From positions 1 to 41,887 of the forward strand of contig NZ_LZSE01000112.1 in the NCBI RefSeq assembly GCF_001665295.1: DNA of 41,887 bases, in the 5' to 3' direction. Source of the DNA: Mycobacterium sp. 1554424.7. GTDB taxonomy: Bacteria; Actinomycetota; Actinomycetes; Mycobacteriales; Mycobacteriaceae. Position numbers and translations under genes: made by a program. The notes beneath the pieces were generated by a model. It searched no databases and had not been told where the DNA came from. It saw nothing but the letters and a program-made list of their open reading frames with translations. Below are positions 28,162-36,867 of this stretch, one piece after another (position 1 is the stretch's first letter; every line of letters begins with the position of its first letter).

Positions 28162-29384
28162 CGAACCCTGCCCGTTTCCGGCATCGCGGCCAGGTAGAGG
28201 ACGAAGCCGGCTCCCGCGACCGCGCCGAGTGACGCGAACGCCGCTCCGTATCCGGCGGCGACGACGATGCCGCCGGCGACGAAGTTCGACAACGCCGCGC
28301 CGATGCCCCACGCGGTGGTGATCGCCCCCAGGCTGACGTTGAACCGGCCGGTTCCGTGGGTGACGTCCTGGACGACGAGCGGGAACAGCGCCCCGAATAT
28401 CCCGGCCCCGACGCCGTCGAGCAGCTGCACCCCGACGAGCCAGTACGAGTTGTCCCACAGCGGATACAGGAAGGCGCGAACGGTCAGGACGGCGAACCCG
28501 ACCAAGAAGATGGGCTTTCGCCCCCAGACGTCGGCTTTGGTGCCGACGACGTATGCGACCGGAACCATGACGACCTGCGCGGCGACTATGCACGCCGACA
28601 TCAGCGCGGTCCCAACGGCCTTGTTGTGCAACGCCAATTCCTGGCCGACCAGCGGCAGCAGAGCCGCGTTGGCGAAGTGGAACATGAAGACCGCGGCGGC
28701 GAAGATCATCAGCGTGCGGTTGCGCAATAGCACCGCGAATCCGGACGGCTGCCCGTGCCGCTCTCCGATGGCCTTGTCCATGCCGCGCGCCATGTCGTTG
28801 TCGATCGCGTCGCGCGGGACCCGCAGCGTCGCCACGACGCTTAGCGCCGCCATCCCGGCCAACAGCCAGAACACCACCACCGGACCGAAGAAGTAGGCGA
28901 GCCCACCGGCGGCGGCGGCCGCCGAGGCGGTGCCGGCATGCCGGAACGATTCGTTGCGCCCAACCCGGCGGGAGAACAATCGCGGACCGACGATGCCCAG
29001 AGTGATCGCGGCGATCGCCGGGTTGAAGATCGACCCGGCGATCCCGGTGACGGCTTGCAGGAACGAGATCGTGTAGAAACCGGGCAGCAACGGCATCGCC
29101 AACGCGGCGACCGCGACCGCCACGGCACCAATGATGACCAGCGCCCGCTTTGCGGTTGTCTTGTCGACCAAGGCGCCGACGGGCGTCTGTGCGACGACTC
29201 CGGCGATACCGCCGACGGCCATGACGAACCCGATCGAGGCCTGGTCCCAGTGATGAGTCAGCAAGAGGTATATCGACAGGTACGGGCCCAAGCCATCGCG
29301 AACATCGGCCAGCGAGAAGGCCAGTAGATCCAGCGCATGCGCCGTTCGTCGCGGAAGAGCCACAACGGCATTCGGCTGCGTCAT
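28158..29384 (-). CDS. Major facilitator superfamily transporter
   Basis: This 408-residue protein has about 12 hydrophobic helices in two halves. It carries an MFS A-like loop motif after helix 2 (GALVDKTTAKRALVI) and the corresponding GTKADVWGRKPIFLVG in the second half. The opening ALDLLAFSLADVRDGLGPYLSIYLL is shared with a group of actinobacterial drug or metabolite exporters; the substrate cannot be told. It stands alone on the minus strand. I do not recall a transporter here, between Rv3577 and arsB2, in M. tuberculosis. Confidence 0.85.
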   Translation of the reverse strand: MTQPNAVVALPRRTAHALDLLAFSLADVRDGLGPYLSIYLLLTHHWDQASIGFVMAVGGIAGVVAQTPVGALVDKTTAKRALVIIGAVAVAVAALAMPLLPGFYTISFLQAVTGIAGSIFNPAIAAITLGIVGPRLFSRRVGRNESFRHAGTASAAAAAGGLAYFFGPVVVFWLLAGMAALSVVATLRVPRDAIDNDMARGMDKAIGERHGQPSGFAVLLRNRTLMIFAAAVFMFHFANAALLPLVGQELALHNKAVGTALMSACIVAAQVVMVPVAYVVGTKADVWGRKPIFLVGFAVLTVRAFLYPLWDNSYWLVGVQLLDGVGAGIFGALFPLVVQDVTHGTGRFNVSLGAITTAWGIGAALSNFVAGGIVVAAGYGAAFASLGAVAGAGFVLYLAAMPETGRVR

Positions 29385-29569
29385 CGGATTCCAGTCTCCC
29401 CGGTGCCTGGAAGCGTCCGACGTAGGCTAACCGATCTGCGCGTTGCTCGCCGCCCGCAGGGGCATGTAGCATCCGTTCCGCAGCGCAATTGAGATGCGGC
29501 AGCATCGTCGACCCGGTTGCCGACAATGTCGCGGCACGAAAACCTTTGAATGCGAAGCGATTTAAAACC

Positions 29570-30811
29570 TTGACCCTGACCGCCGCGCTGTTGTTGCTTG
29601 CTGCCGTGCTGGTGTTCGCGGTTGCCCGTCCCAGGGGTTGGCCGGAGGCGGTGGCGGCGGTCCCGGCGGCGCTCATCCTGATCGCGGTCGGCGCGATCTC
29701 GGTGCGTCAGGCGGCCCAGGAGGTGGCCGGGCTGTCCGGGGTGGTCGCCTTCCTGGGCGCGGTCCTGGTGCTGGCCAAGCTGTGCGATGACGAGGGGTTG
29801 TTCGACGCGGCGGGCGCGGCGATCGCGCGGGGGCGCGTGTCGTCGGGCGGCTTGCTGCGGCGGGTGTTCGTGGTCGCCTCCCTGATCACCGCCGTGCTGA
29901 GCCTGGACGCCGCGGTGGTGCTGCTGACCCCGGTGGTGCTGGCCGCGGTGCGCCGGCTGCGCACCCCGCCGCGGCCCTACGCGTACGCCACCGCCCACCT
30001 GGCCAACGGCGCCTCTCTGCTGCTGCCGGTCTCGAACCTGACCAACCTGTTGGCGTTTCATACCGCCAACGTCTCATTCTCCAGGTTCACCGTGCTGATG
30101 GCGTTGCCGTGGCTGGGCGCGGTGGCGACGATCTACGCGATCTTCCGCTGGTTTTTCCGGGCCGACCTGCGCGTCCAGCCCGACGCCGGGGAAGTCGGGC
30201 CCGCACCGCGCCCGCCGGTATTCGTGTTGGTGGTCGTCGGGCTGACGCTCGCCGGGTTCGCCGTCGGCCAGTCGATCGGGGTGGCGCCGGCGTGGGTGGC
30301 GCTCGTCGGCGCCGCGGTGCTGGCGGTGCGCAGCCTGAGCCGTGGACACACCTCCGTGGCCGAGATCGCGCGCTCGGTGCACGTCTCGTTCCTGGTGTTC
30401 GTGCTGGCGCTGGGCGTCGTGGTGCGGGCGGTCATGCTCAACGGCATGGACCGCGCGATGTCCGCCGTGCTGCCCTCCGGTTCGGGATTGCCCGCGCTGC
30501 TCGCGATCGCCGCGATAGCCGCCGTGCTGGCCAACGTCGTCAACAACCTGCCCGCCACGCTGGTGCTGCTGCCGTTGGTCGCGCCCGGCGGTCCGGTGGC
30601 GATTCTGGCGGTCCTGATCGGGGTCAACGTCGGCCCCAACCTGACCTACGTGGGTTCGCTGTCGAACCTGTTGTGGCGCCGCGTGTTACGCAGCAACGAC
30701 GTCGATGCCGGCGTCGGCGAATACACGCGCCTCGGGCTGTGCACGGTGCCGACGGCGCTGGTGGTGGCGGTGGTCGCGCTGTGGGCGTCCGTGCGGCTGG
30801 TGGGCGTCTGA
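29570..30811 (+). CDS. arsB2: ArsB/SLC13-type membrane transporter (ArsB2-like)
   Basis: This 413-residue ion-transporter-superfamily protein has about 11-12 hydrophobic segments. Conserved stretches include GVVAFLGAVLVLAKLCDDEGLF, LSLDAAVVLLTPVVLA, LPVSNLTNLLAF, NVVNNLPATLVLLPL and GPNLTYVGSLSNLLW. These match H37Rv Rv3578, annotated arsB2, a putative arsenite efflux pump. TTG 29570 gives exactly the length I recall for Rv3578; ATG 29489 adds 27 residues without a clear ribosome-binding site. No arsR, arsC or acr3 gene lies nearby, so arsenic transport is only an annotation by similarity. Confidence 0.82.
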   Translation: MTLTAALLLLAAVLVFAVARPRGWPEAVAAVPAALILIAVGAISVRQAAQEVAGLSGVVAFLGAVLVLAKLCDDEGLFDAAGAAIARGRVSSGGLLRRVFVVASLITAVLSLDAAVVLLTPVVLAAVRRLRTPPRPYAYATAHLANGASLLLPVSNLTNLLAFHTANVSFSRFTVLMALPWLGAVATIYAIFRWFFRADLRVQPDAGEVGPAPRPPVFVLVVVGLTLAGFAVGQSIGVAPAWVALVGAAVLAVRSLSRGHTSVAEIARSVHVSFLVFVLALGVVVRAVMLNGMDRAMSAVLPSGSGLPALLAIAAIAAVLANVVNNLPATLVLLPLVAPGGPVAILAVLIGVNVGPNLTYVGSLSNLLWRRVLRSNDVDAGVGEYTRLGLCTVPTALVVAVVALWASVRLVGV

Positions 30812-30825
30812 GGCGCGCGCGCCGT

Positions 30826-31137
30826 TCAGCCGACCGCCTCCCTGAACTCCACGCCCTGTTGCAGCGCCTGCGCGGCTTCGGCGATGTCGAGGACGGGATA
30901 GATCTGGTAGTCGAGGATGGTGGCGAATTGGCTTGTGGTCTCGACCAAATCGGCGGGGTTGTCGGTCTCCACCACGGCGAAACCGCCGCCGCCGTCGACG
31001 CGGCCGACGAACTGGTGATACGTGGTCGTCTGCGGCGGCGACCACTTCGCGTAGGCGGCCAACCCGCGTCGCAAGCTTTCGTCGTTCTCCGCGGCCGTGC
31101 CGTTCATACGGTAGGTCCAAGACACTACGTACTTCAT
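30826..31137 (-). CDS. DUF3303-like small protein
   Basis: This 103-residue protein, MKYVVSWTYRMNGTAAEND, matches the alpha/beta-barrel (ferredoxin-like) DUF3303 type of small proteins; VVETDNPADLVETTSQFATILDYQIYPV is in keeping. The function is unknown. The ATG overlaps the P450 stop by 4 bases (ATGA), so the two are translated together, and an accessory role to the P450 is the natural guess. Related small dimeric barrels include monooxygenases and stress proteins, but no catalytic residue can be assigned. Confidence 0.7.
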   Translation of the reverse strand: MKYVVSWTYRMNGTAAENDESLRRGLAAYAKWSPPQTTTYHQFVGRVDGGGGFAVVETDNPADLVETTSQFATILDYQIYPVLDIAEAAQALQQGVEFREAVG

Positions 31138-32546
31138 TGCTGACTCCTTGCCGTTTCGTTGGCATCGACGGGGTGAGGGGTGCCCGCCCGAATTCGGGCG
31201 TGGATTGGTGCGGCGGCGACGACCGTGAAAGGCGTTGCCAGCGGGAAGCTCTCGCCGAGGGACTCGATCTCGGCGGCGCGGATGATGGTGGCCAGCGCGA
31301 GCGTGGCCTCCAGCATGGCGAAGTGATCACCGACGCACGAGCGTGGCCCGCCACCGAACGGCAGGTACTGCCAACGGCTACGCCCCTTCGAGCGCTCGGG
31401 CAGGAAGCGGTCGGGGTCGAATTTCGTCGGATCTTCCCAGAGCGCCGGGTCGCGATGCATCGCGTAGAAGCTGACCAGCGCAATGGTTCCGGCCTCCACG
31501 CGGTAACCATCGACCACGATGTCGCGGGTCGGCGAGCGCATCGTTCCCGCACCGGGCGGGCACAACCGCAGCGCCTCGTGCAGTACCCGCACGGTGAGCG
31601 GGAGTTCGGGAACGTCGTCCGGGGTCAGCGTCCGCTCGCCCAGTGCGGCGACCTCGGCCCGGACGCGCCGTTGGAGGTCGCGGTGGTGCCCCAACGACCA
31701 CAGCGCGTAGGTCAGGGTTGTCGAGGTGGTGTCGTGGCCGGCGAGCATGAACAGCACCAGCTCGTGGCAGATCTCGTCGTCGGTCAGCGGCCGGCCGGTC
31801 TCGGGGTCGGTCGCCTCGATCAGGGCCCGCACCAACGGCGCATCGCGGTCCGGGTCGGTGCGCACCGCGCGCAGTATTTCGACGGCCAGCCGGTGCAGCT
31901 TGTCATTGGCCCGACGGGCGGCGCGCTGGCCTCCGGTCGGTAGCCACCGCGGCGGGTTTACCGGCCGCGCACCGCGGTCGGTCACCCAGGCCAACGATGT
32001 ACGCAAGGCGTCGCCCACCTCGTCGAGGCGCTCGTCGAGGTCCAACCCGAACACCGAGCGCCCCAGGGCCCGCAGGGTCAGCTTGCGGCACTCGGTGTCC
32101 AGGTCCACGACCGCGGCATCGCGCCAGGAGTCGGCGACAGTCTGTGCGGCCGCGGCCATGTGACCCGAATAGCGGGGCACGTGACGCTTGGTGAACATCG
32201 GCTGCAGCGCGCGTCGCCGCGGCAACCAGCGCTCGTGCGGAAGGTTGAGCAGGTTGCCTCCCATCAGCGCCCGCATCTCGACCATGGGTCGCGCCCGTCC
32301 ACGGTCGGCGACCTCGTCGCTGCGCCCCAGGAGATCGCGTGCGCCCTGCGGGGAGGAAATCAGCACCACTTGCGGCACCAACCACTTCGGCCCCAGCACG
32401 ACCCGGGTGACCGGGCCGCCGACGTCCGCCAACGCCTGCAAGCCGTCTATCAGCGACCGCACGGCTTTCACCCGCTCGCGATACGGCAGCGGATTCTTGG
32501 GCGCCAGCGCCAGCCCGTTGGCTTCCTGCTCGAGCACTTCGACCAT
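31134..32546 (-). CDS. Cytochrome P450
   Basis: This 470-residue haem-thiolate monooxygenase has the I-helix oxygen-activation motif AGHDTTSTTLTY, the K-helix ExxR in HEALRLCPP, PERSKGRSRWQYLPFGGG, and haem ligand Cys404 in FGGGPRSCVGDHFAMLEA. There is no membrane anchor, so it is soluble and needs separate ferredoxin and reductase, neither of which is nearby. ATG 32546 is set by AAAGGAG 6 bases upstream; the open frame upstream crosses the palindrome at 32599-32614. Its sequence is closer to long-chain hydroxylase-like bacterial P450s than to the steroid C27 hydroxylases, but I cannot name the CYP family. It is transcribed with the DUF3303 gene. Confidence 0.92.
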   Translation of the reverse strand: MVEVLEQEANGLALAPKNPLPYRERVKAVRSLIDGLQALADVGGPVTRVVLGPKWLVPQVVLISSPQGARDLLGRSDEVADRGRARPMVEMRALMGGNLLNLPHERWLPRRRALQPMFTKRHVPRYSGHMAAAAQTVADSWRDAAVVDLDTECRKLTLRALGRSVFGLDLDERLDEVGDALRTSLAWVTDRGARPVNPPRWLPTGGQRAARRANDKLHRLAVEILRAVRTDPDRDAPLVRALIEATDPETGRPLTDDEICHELVLFMLAGHDTTSTTLTYALWSLGHHRDLQRRVRAEVAALGERTLTPDDVPELPLTVRVLHEALRLCPPGAGTMRSPTRDIVVDGYRVEAGTIALVSFYAMHRDPALWEDPTKFDPDRFLPERSKGRSRWQYLPFGGGPRSCVGDHFAMLEATLALATIIRAAEIESLGESFPLATPFTVVAAAPIHARIRAGTPHPVDANETARSQQ

Positions 32547-32598
32547 GCCAACTCCTTTGTTTGCAGGCAAGGTACGGCCGACTTTCGTCGACATGCAC

Positions 32599-32614
32599 GA
32601 GTAGTCGGCTACTC
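32599..32614. promoter_or_regulatory. Palindromic operator candidate upstream of P450
   Basis: GAGTAGTCGGCTACTC has perfect 6-base arms (GAGTAG and CTACTC) around TCGG. It lies 53 bases before the P450 start codon. Its reverse complement shares the 12-base core GTAGCCGACTAC with the site at 35341-35356. The outer bases differ between the two sites but remain paired in each. Confidence 0.65.
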
Positions 32615-32637
32615 CAATTCGGCGCCGACGCGTTAAC

Positions 32638-35253
32638 TCAGCTTGATCCGCCGGGTCCCGATCGGATGATCGACGCGAGTTCCTCACGTGATTGGGCGCC
32701 CACCCGCTGGCAGGCCCGGTAGATGTGCCCCTCCACGGTGCGCACGGACATCACCAGCTTCTCCGCGATCTGGCGGTTGGACAGACCGGCGACGACGAGT
32801 TCGACGACATCGCGCTGGCGCCCCGACAACTTGAGGCCCTCCGGGGTGCGCAGGGCCGGTGTGCACAGACCACCGCATTCATCGGCCAGTTCCCTGGCCA
32901 AAGCCGCGGCATAGAGCGCCCGCTTGTGCTGCTGGCTTGCGGCGAACGCGACGGACGACTGCGCCGCGGCGTCGGCGGCCGCGGCCTTGTCGCCGATCCC
33001 GCGGTAGGCCGCCGAGGCCGCCAGCAGGCCATCGCCGTCGCCGCCGAGCAGAGCCTTCGCATGCAACGCGACAGCGTCGGCCAGCGGCAGCGACAGCGCC
33101 TCGGCGAGCTCCCGGGCCCGCGCCGCCCCCGACACGTTGCCCCACTGCGCCGCGGCCTGGATGCACGCCAGCTCGTGGGTGGGCTGGCCGCGGTCGCGGG
33201 CGAGCCGTGCCGCTTCCTGCACGTTGGCGACGGCCTCGCTCAGGCGGCCGCTTGCCGCCATCGCCCACCCTTCGGCCAGCGACAAGGCGGTGTGCATGAA
33301 CAGGTAGTCGGCGGGCACCGCCGAGCGCGCCCCGGCCGCCGCGTCGTTCGCTTCGCCGGCCTGGCCGAGCTTGGCGTGCGCTTCGGCCAGCGCGAAATAG
33401 CTCGCAGCACGCAAACCCGTTGTGACGGCGTGTATTTGGACTCCCGCCACCGCTTCGTGCACCAGCCGGACCGCGTCGGTGACGGCGCCGCGGACCAGGT
33501 TGGCGTTGCCGAGCAGCAGGGCCAGGTTCGCGTATGCGAGGCCGGGAACGTCCCGGGCCGAGTCGGCCAATTGCCTTGCCGTGCTGACGAATTCGTCGAT
33601 GCGCCCGGTCAGTCGGCAGGCCCGGCCGTACACGGCGCCGAACCAGAACCGCAACGGCGACGCCTGAAACGACGTGGTCGCGCGCCGCAGTGCCTGCTCG
33701 GCGACGGTGGAGAGGTCGTCGACCTCACCCAATGCCCCCATGGCCATGATCAACGCGAGCGAGGCGAGCAGGGCGTGCAGGTCCGGCAGGGCGCCGAAAG
33801 CCAGGGCGTCCCTGGCCCTTTCCACTGCGAGTTGGCAGCGCGCCGATATCGCGTCCAGGCAGGCCTGCACCGCCAGGCGCTCGGCGGCCTGCGCCTCGGT
33901 CTCCGGGCCCGCGGCAAGGCCATCGAGGATCACCGACGCGTCGGCGGGCCTGGCGAGGATCCACATCAGGTTGATCGCCCGTATCGTCGCCCAGTGGTGA
34001 CCATCGGGGCCGTCGACCAATTCGCGCAGCGCCGCCTCGGCCTGCTCGCCGCTTCCGAGCAGCACCAGGTTCATTGCCCGCACCCCGGCCGCCCCGGGCG
34101 CCCCCGCCCGCGCGGCGGCGGTCGCGAACCGGTCGGCCAGGTCCAGGTCGAGCAGCGTCATGGCGTGTCGCGCCGATTCCAGATACAACTCGGGTTCGGG
34201 ATCCAGATCCGATTCGAGGTGCAGCAGCGCCCGGCGCACGGTGGCCTGCATGTCGGTGTCGGCGTTTTCCGCCAACCGCCTGGCGAGCCTGCCCCGGATC
34301 GACGACAAATACATCTCCCCGGCGCTCGCACGGCGCAGCTCACCGAACAGCGGATGCGCCAGCCGGGCCATCAAACCGCCGGCGGTGCGTTCGACGCTTA
34401 CCAGCCCCATGCTTTCGGCGACCGCCAGGTCGCGGCGGGGCACCAGGTCGCACAGCGCATCGACGGCGAGTGGCTCGCACTGCGACAGCACGTCGATCAC
34501 CAGCGCCAGATCCGGGCTCAGCCGTCCCAGCTGGCGGCCCACCGTGTCCGACAGGCTCGGTGACACGGCGACGTCGCCGTCCCACATCCACACCCCGGCG
34601 ACCTCCCGCATCTGCCCCGCCGCGACCTGATCGGCAAGCAACTGGCGGAGGAACAGCGTGTTTCCGCCGGTCAGCTTCCGGAACCGGGCCGCGCAACGCG
34701 CGTCGACGGGACCTCCCAGCGTGCTCTCGATCACCTCGCGCGTGGCCGCGGCGGAAAGCGGTTCGAGATCCAGGCGGGCCAGCAACCCCTCCTTCCACAA
34801 CGCCGTCACCGCATCCGGTTCTTCGCCGCCGGTGCGGATGGTGATCAGCAGCCGCACCCCGCCAGACTGCGCCAGCTCGTGAACGACGATCGCGGAGAGG
34901 CCGTCCAGCAGGTGCGCATCGTCAACGCCCACCACGACGCGACCGCGTCGCTGTTGTGCGACAAACGAATTGATCACGCGCCGCACATTGGTCAGCGGGT
35001 CCGACATCGCCTCGCCGAGCAAGCCGATGAACGCTCCCAGCGGCAGCGCACGCGCGGATTCGGTGCCCACGATCCATTGCGTGCGCTCACCCGACACCTC
35101 GGCGCGGCGCAGCGCTTCGCGGGCCAGCCAGGTTTTGCCCACACCGGCCGCTCCGGCGATCAACACGCCGGAGTGGTTGCCAGCCCCGCCTAGCGCGCGA
35201 CGCACGACCGCAAGTTCGCTGTCACGCCCGGTCAGCGGTTTACCGCTGATCAC
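32638..35253 (-). CDS. Large ATP-binding LuxR-family regulator (LAL/STAND type)
   Basis: This regulator has 871 residues. An N-terminal AAA/STAND ATPase has Walker A GAAGVGKT (34-41), Walker B VVVGVDD (106-112) and an arginine-rich winged region. A long alpha-helical TPR-like middle part (about 350-780) follows, then a C-terminal LuxR helix-turn-helix at about 808-860 (LSGRQRDVVELVVAGLSNRQ, SVRTVEGHIYRACQRVGA). Such MalT-like proteins bind DNA when a ligand and ATP drive self-association. The GTG at 35253 begins MISGKPLTGRDSEL; no strong ribosome-binding site is seen. It sits between the P450 operon and a divergent FAD oxidoreductase, whose upstream regions share a palindrome, so these are its likely targets. 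Confidence 0.9.
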   Translation of the reverse strand: MISGKPLTGRDSELAVVRRALGGAGNHSGVLIAGAAGVGKTWLAREALRRAEVSGERTQWIVGTESARALPLGAFIGLLGEAMSDPLTNVRRVINSFVAQQRRGRVVVGVDDAHLLDGLSAIVVHELAQSGGVRLLITIRTGGEEPDAVTALWKEGLLARLDLEPLSAAATREVIESTLGGPVDARCAARFRKLTGGNTLFLRQLLADQVAAGQMREVAGVWMWDGDVAVSPSLSDTVGRQLGRLSPDLALVIDVLSQCEPLAVDALCDLVPRRDLAVAESMGLVSVERTAGGLMARLAHPLFGELRRASAGEMYLSSIRGRLARRLAENADTDMQATVRRALLHLESDLDPEPELYLESARHAMTLLDLDLADRFATAAARAGAPGAAGVRAMNLVLLGSGEQAEAALRELVDGPDGHHWATIRAINLMWILARPADASVILDGLAAGPETEAQAAERLAVQACLDAISARCQLAVERARDALAFGALPDLHALLASLALIMAMGALGEVDDLSTVAEQALRRATTSFQASPLRFWFGAVYGRACRLTGRIDEFVSTARQLADSARDVPGLAYANLALLLGNANLVRGAVTDAVRLVHEAVAGVQIHAVTTGLRAASYFALAEAHAKLGQAGEANDAAAGARSAVPADYLFMHTALSLAEGWAMAASGRLSEAVANVQEAARLARDRGQPTHELACIQAAAQWGNVSGAARARELAEALSLPLADAVALHAKALLGGDGDGLLAASAAYRGIGDKAAAADAAAQSSVAFAASQQHKRALYAAALARELADECGGLCTPALRTPEGLKLSGRQRDVVELVVAGLSNRQIAEKLVMSVRTVEGHIYRACQRVGAQSREELASIIRSGPGGSS

Positions 35254-35340
35254 TCGGCGACTATAACCGCTTGTATCCGCGCCTGACAGGCCAATCCACC
35301 GGCGTTTCGGTGACGGCTGGGCAATGGCGGCGCCGCAATG

Positions 35341-35356
35341 GCGTAGCCGACTACGC
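35341..35356. promoter_or_regulatory. Palindromic operator candidate between LuxR-type gene and FAD oxidoreductase
   Basis: GCGTAGCCGACTACGC has perfect 6-base arms (GCGTAG and CTACGC) around CCGA. It is 68 bases before the FAD oxidoreductase start and 88 bases before the divergent regulator start. The core GTAGCCGACTAC recurs upstream of the P450. Confidence 0.65.
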
Positions 35357-35423
35357 TATCGGCGCCCGCGGTTTGCTGTGAGCATCGCTTTCGTCAGCTG
35401 GCGGCTCGGCGAAGGCGGTAAGC

Positions 35424-36848
35424 ATGATCAAGATCGGCAGTCACGCGGTGGTATTGGGAGCGAGCATGGCCGGTCTGCTGACCGCGCGGTCGCTCGCCGA
35501 TTTCTTCGAGACGGTGACGGTCGTGGACCGCGACCCACTGCCCGACGACGACGCAGGTCGACGGGGCGTTCCCCAGGGGCGGCACCTGCACGCCCTGTTG
35601 CCCCGCGGCGCGCAGGTGATCGAGGAATTCTTCCCCGGCGTGCTCGACGAGTTGGTTCTCGACGGCGCGCAGTACTTCGACGGGCGCGATCTGTCGCGGC
35701 TGCACTACGACGTGGGCGGGCACCTGTTAGCGCAGAACGGCACCGCCTCCTCGTTCACGGCCTACTGCGCGACACGGCCCTTCCTGGAGGGTCACGTTCG
35801 CCGGCGCGTGCGCGACATCCCCGACGTCACCCTGCTGGACGAGCACAACATCGTCGGGCTGACCGCGACGCCCGATTACCGGCGCGTCACGGGCGCACGG
35901 GTACTCAGCCGCCGCACCGGCGAATGCGTCTCGCTGAAGGCCGATTTGGTGGTAGACGCCACGGGGCGCGCCGCCCACACCCCGGGGTGGCTGGAAGGTC
36001 TGGGGTACGACCGCCCGCGGGAGGACAAGGTCGTGGTGCACTTGACGTACTCGAGCCAGCGGCTGCGCATGGCAGAGGAGGCTCCACGCGAACTGGGCTT
36101 ACTCGTCGGGATCGTGCCGGGCAGGCCGCGGGGGGTTGGCTTGCTCCACTGTGAGAACGACACGTGGATGTTCACCGTGATCGGCATAGCCGGCCAGGAG
36201 CCCAGCGGCGACTTGGCGGCCATGTGCGACTTCGTGGCCGACTGCGCACCCGCCCACCTGCTCGACGCGGTGCGACGCGCCGAACCAATCGGCGAGCCGA
36301 CGCGCCACAAGATGCCGTGCAGCCAGTGGCGCCGCTACGACAAATTGCGCCGCTTCCCCGAGGGCCTGCTGGTCACGGGCGACGCGGTCTGCAGCTTCAA
36401 CCCGGTCTACGGCCAGGGCATGACGGTGGCCGCGCTCGAGGCGCTGGCGCTGCGTGACTGCTTATCCAGCGGCACAGACGATTTGGCGCGTCGATTCTTC
36501 CGGGCGGCGGCGGCGCCGATCCGCCAGGCATGGCAGCTGTCGACCAACCCGGACCTCGCCCTGCCCGAGATCGAGGGCACCGCACCGCTGTCCGCTCGAC
36601 TGCTGAACGGATACGTGGATCGCGTTCTCACCGCGGCGGAATCCGACGTGGCCGCGCTGGATCAGTTCGTCAGGGTGACCTCGCTGGTCGATCCGGCGAC
36701 GCGGCTGCTGCGCCCCGCGATGATCTGGCGCGCCCTCCGCGCGCGGCGCACACGCCAGGACGGGATCGGAAAGCGGGACGGGGCCGTCACTGCTCGGGCC
36801 GGAGCGAGCCCGACGGATGCGGCCGATTACAGCGTCCTTTCCTGGTAA
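35424..36848 (+). CDS. FAD-dependent oxidoreductase (PHBH/geranylgeranyl-reductase fold)
   Basis: This 474-residue flavoprotein has an N-terminal dinucleotide-binding motif AVVLGASMAGLLTARSLAD, ending at Asp in VVDRD, the PQGRHLHALLPRGAQ stretch typical of this actinobacterial family, LVVDATGRAAHTP, and the second FAD motif LLVTGDAVCSFNPVYGQGM. Family members hydroxylate, epoxidise or reduce hydrophobic substrates. The ATG at 35424 is 170 bases from the divergent LuxR-type gene. A cyclase-ATPase gene begins 19 bases after its stop and is probably on the same transcript. Substrate unknown; a shared pathway with the P450 is inferred from the shared palindrome. Confidence 0.85.
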   Translation: MIKIGSHAVVLGASMAGLLTARSLADFFETVTVVDRDPLPDDDAGRRGVPQGRHLHALLPRGAQVIEEFFPGVLDELVLDGAQYFDGRDLSRLHYDVGGHLLAQNGTASSFTAYCATRPFLEGHVRRRVRDIPDVTLLDEHNIVGLTATPDYRRVTGARVLSRRTGECVSLKADLVVDATGRAAHTPGWLEGLGYDRPREDKVVVHLTYSSQRLRMAEEAPRELGLLVGIVPGRPRGVGLLHCENDTWMFTVIGIAGQEPSGDLAAMCDFVADCAPAHLLDAVRRAEPIGEPTRHKMPCSQWRRYDKLRRFPEGLLVTGDAVCSFNPVYGQGMTVAALEALALRDCLSSGTDDLARRFFRAAAAPIRQAWQLSTNPDLALPEIEGTAPLSARLLNGYVDRVLTAAESDVAALDQFVRVTSLVDPATRLLRPAMIWRALRARRTRQDGIGKRDGAVTARAGASPTDAADYSVLSW

Positions 36849-36867
36849 GCGCCCTATCGTAAGGCGC

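Noticed and set aside
28024-29676. Minus-strand open frame of 550 residues over the MFS gene
   Set aside because: It is a different frame of the same strand as the transporter, without hydrophobic helices.
32692-34563. Plus-strand open frame of 623 residues
   Set aside because: It is antisense to the LuxR-type regulator; the composition is typical of high-GC shadow frames and no domain is visible.
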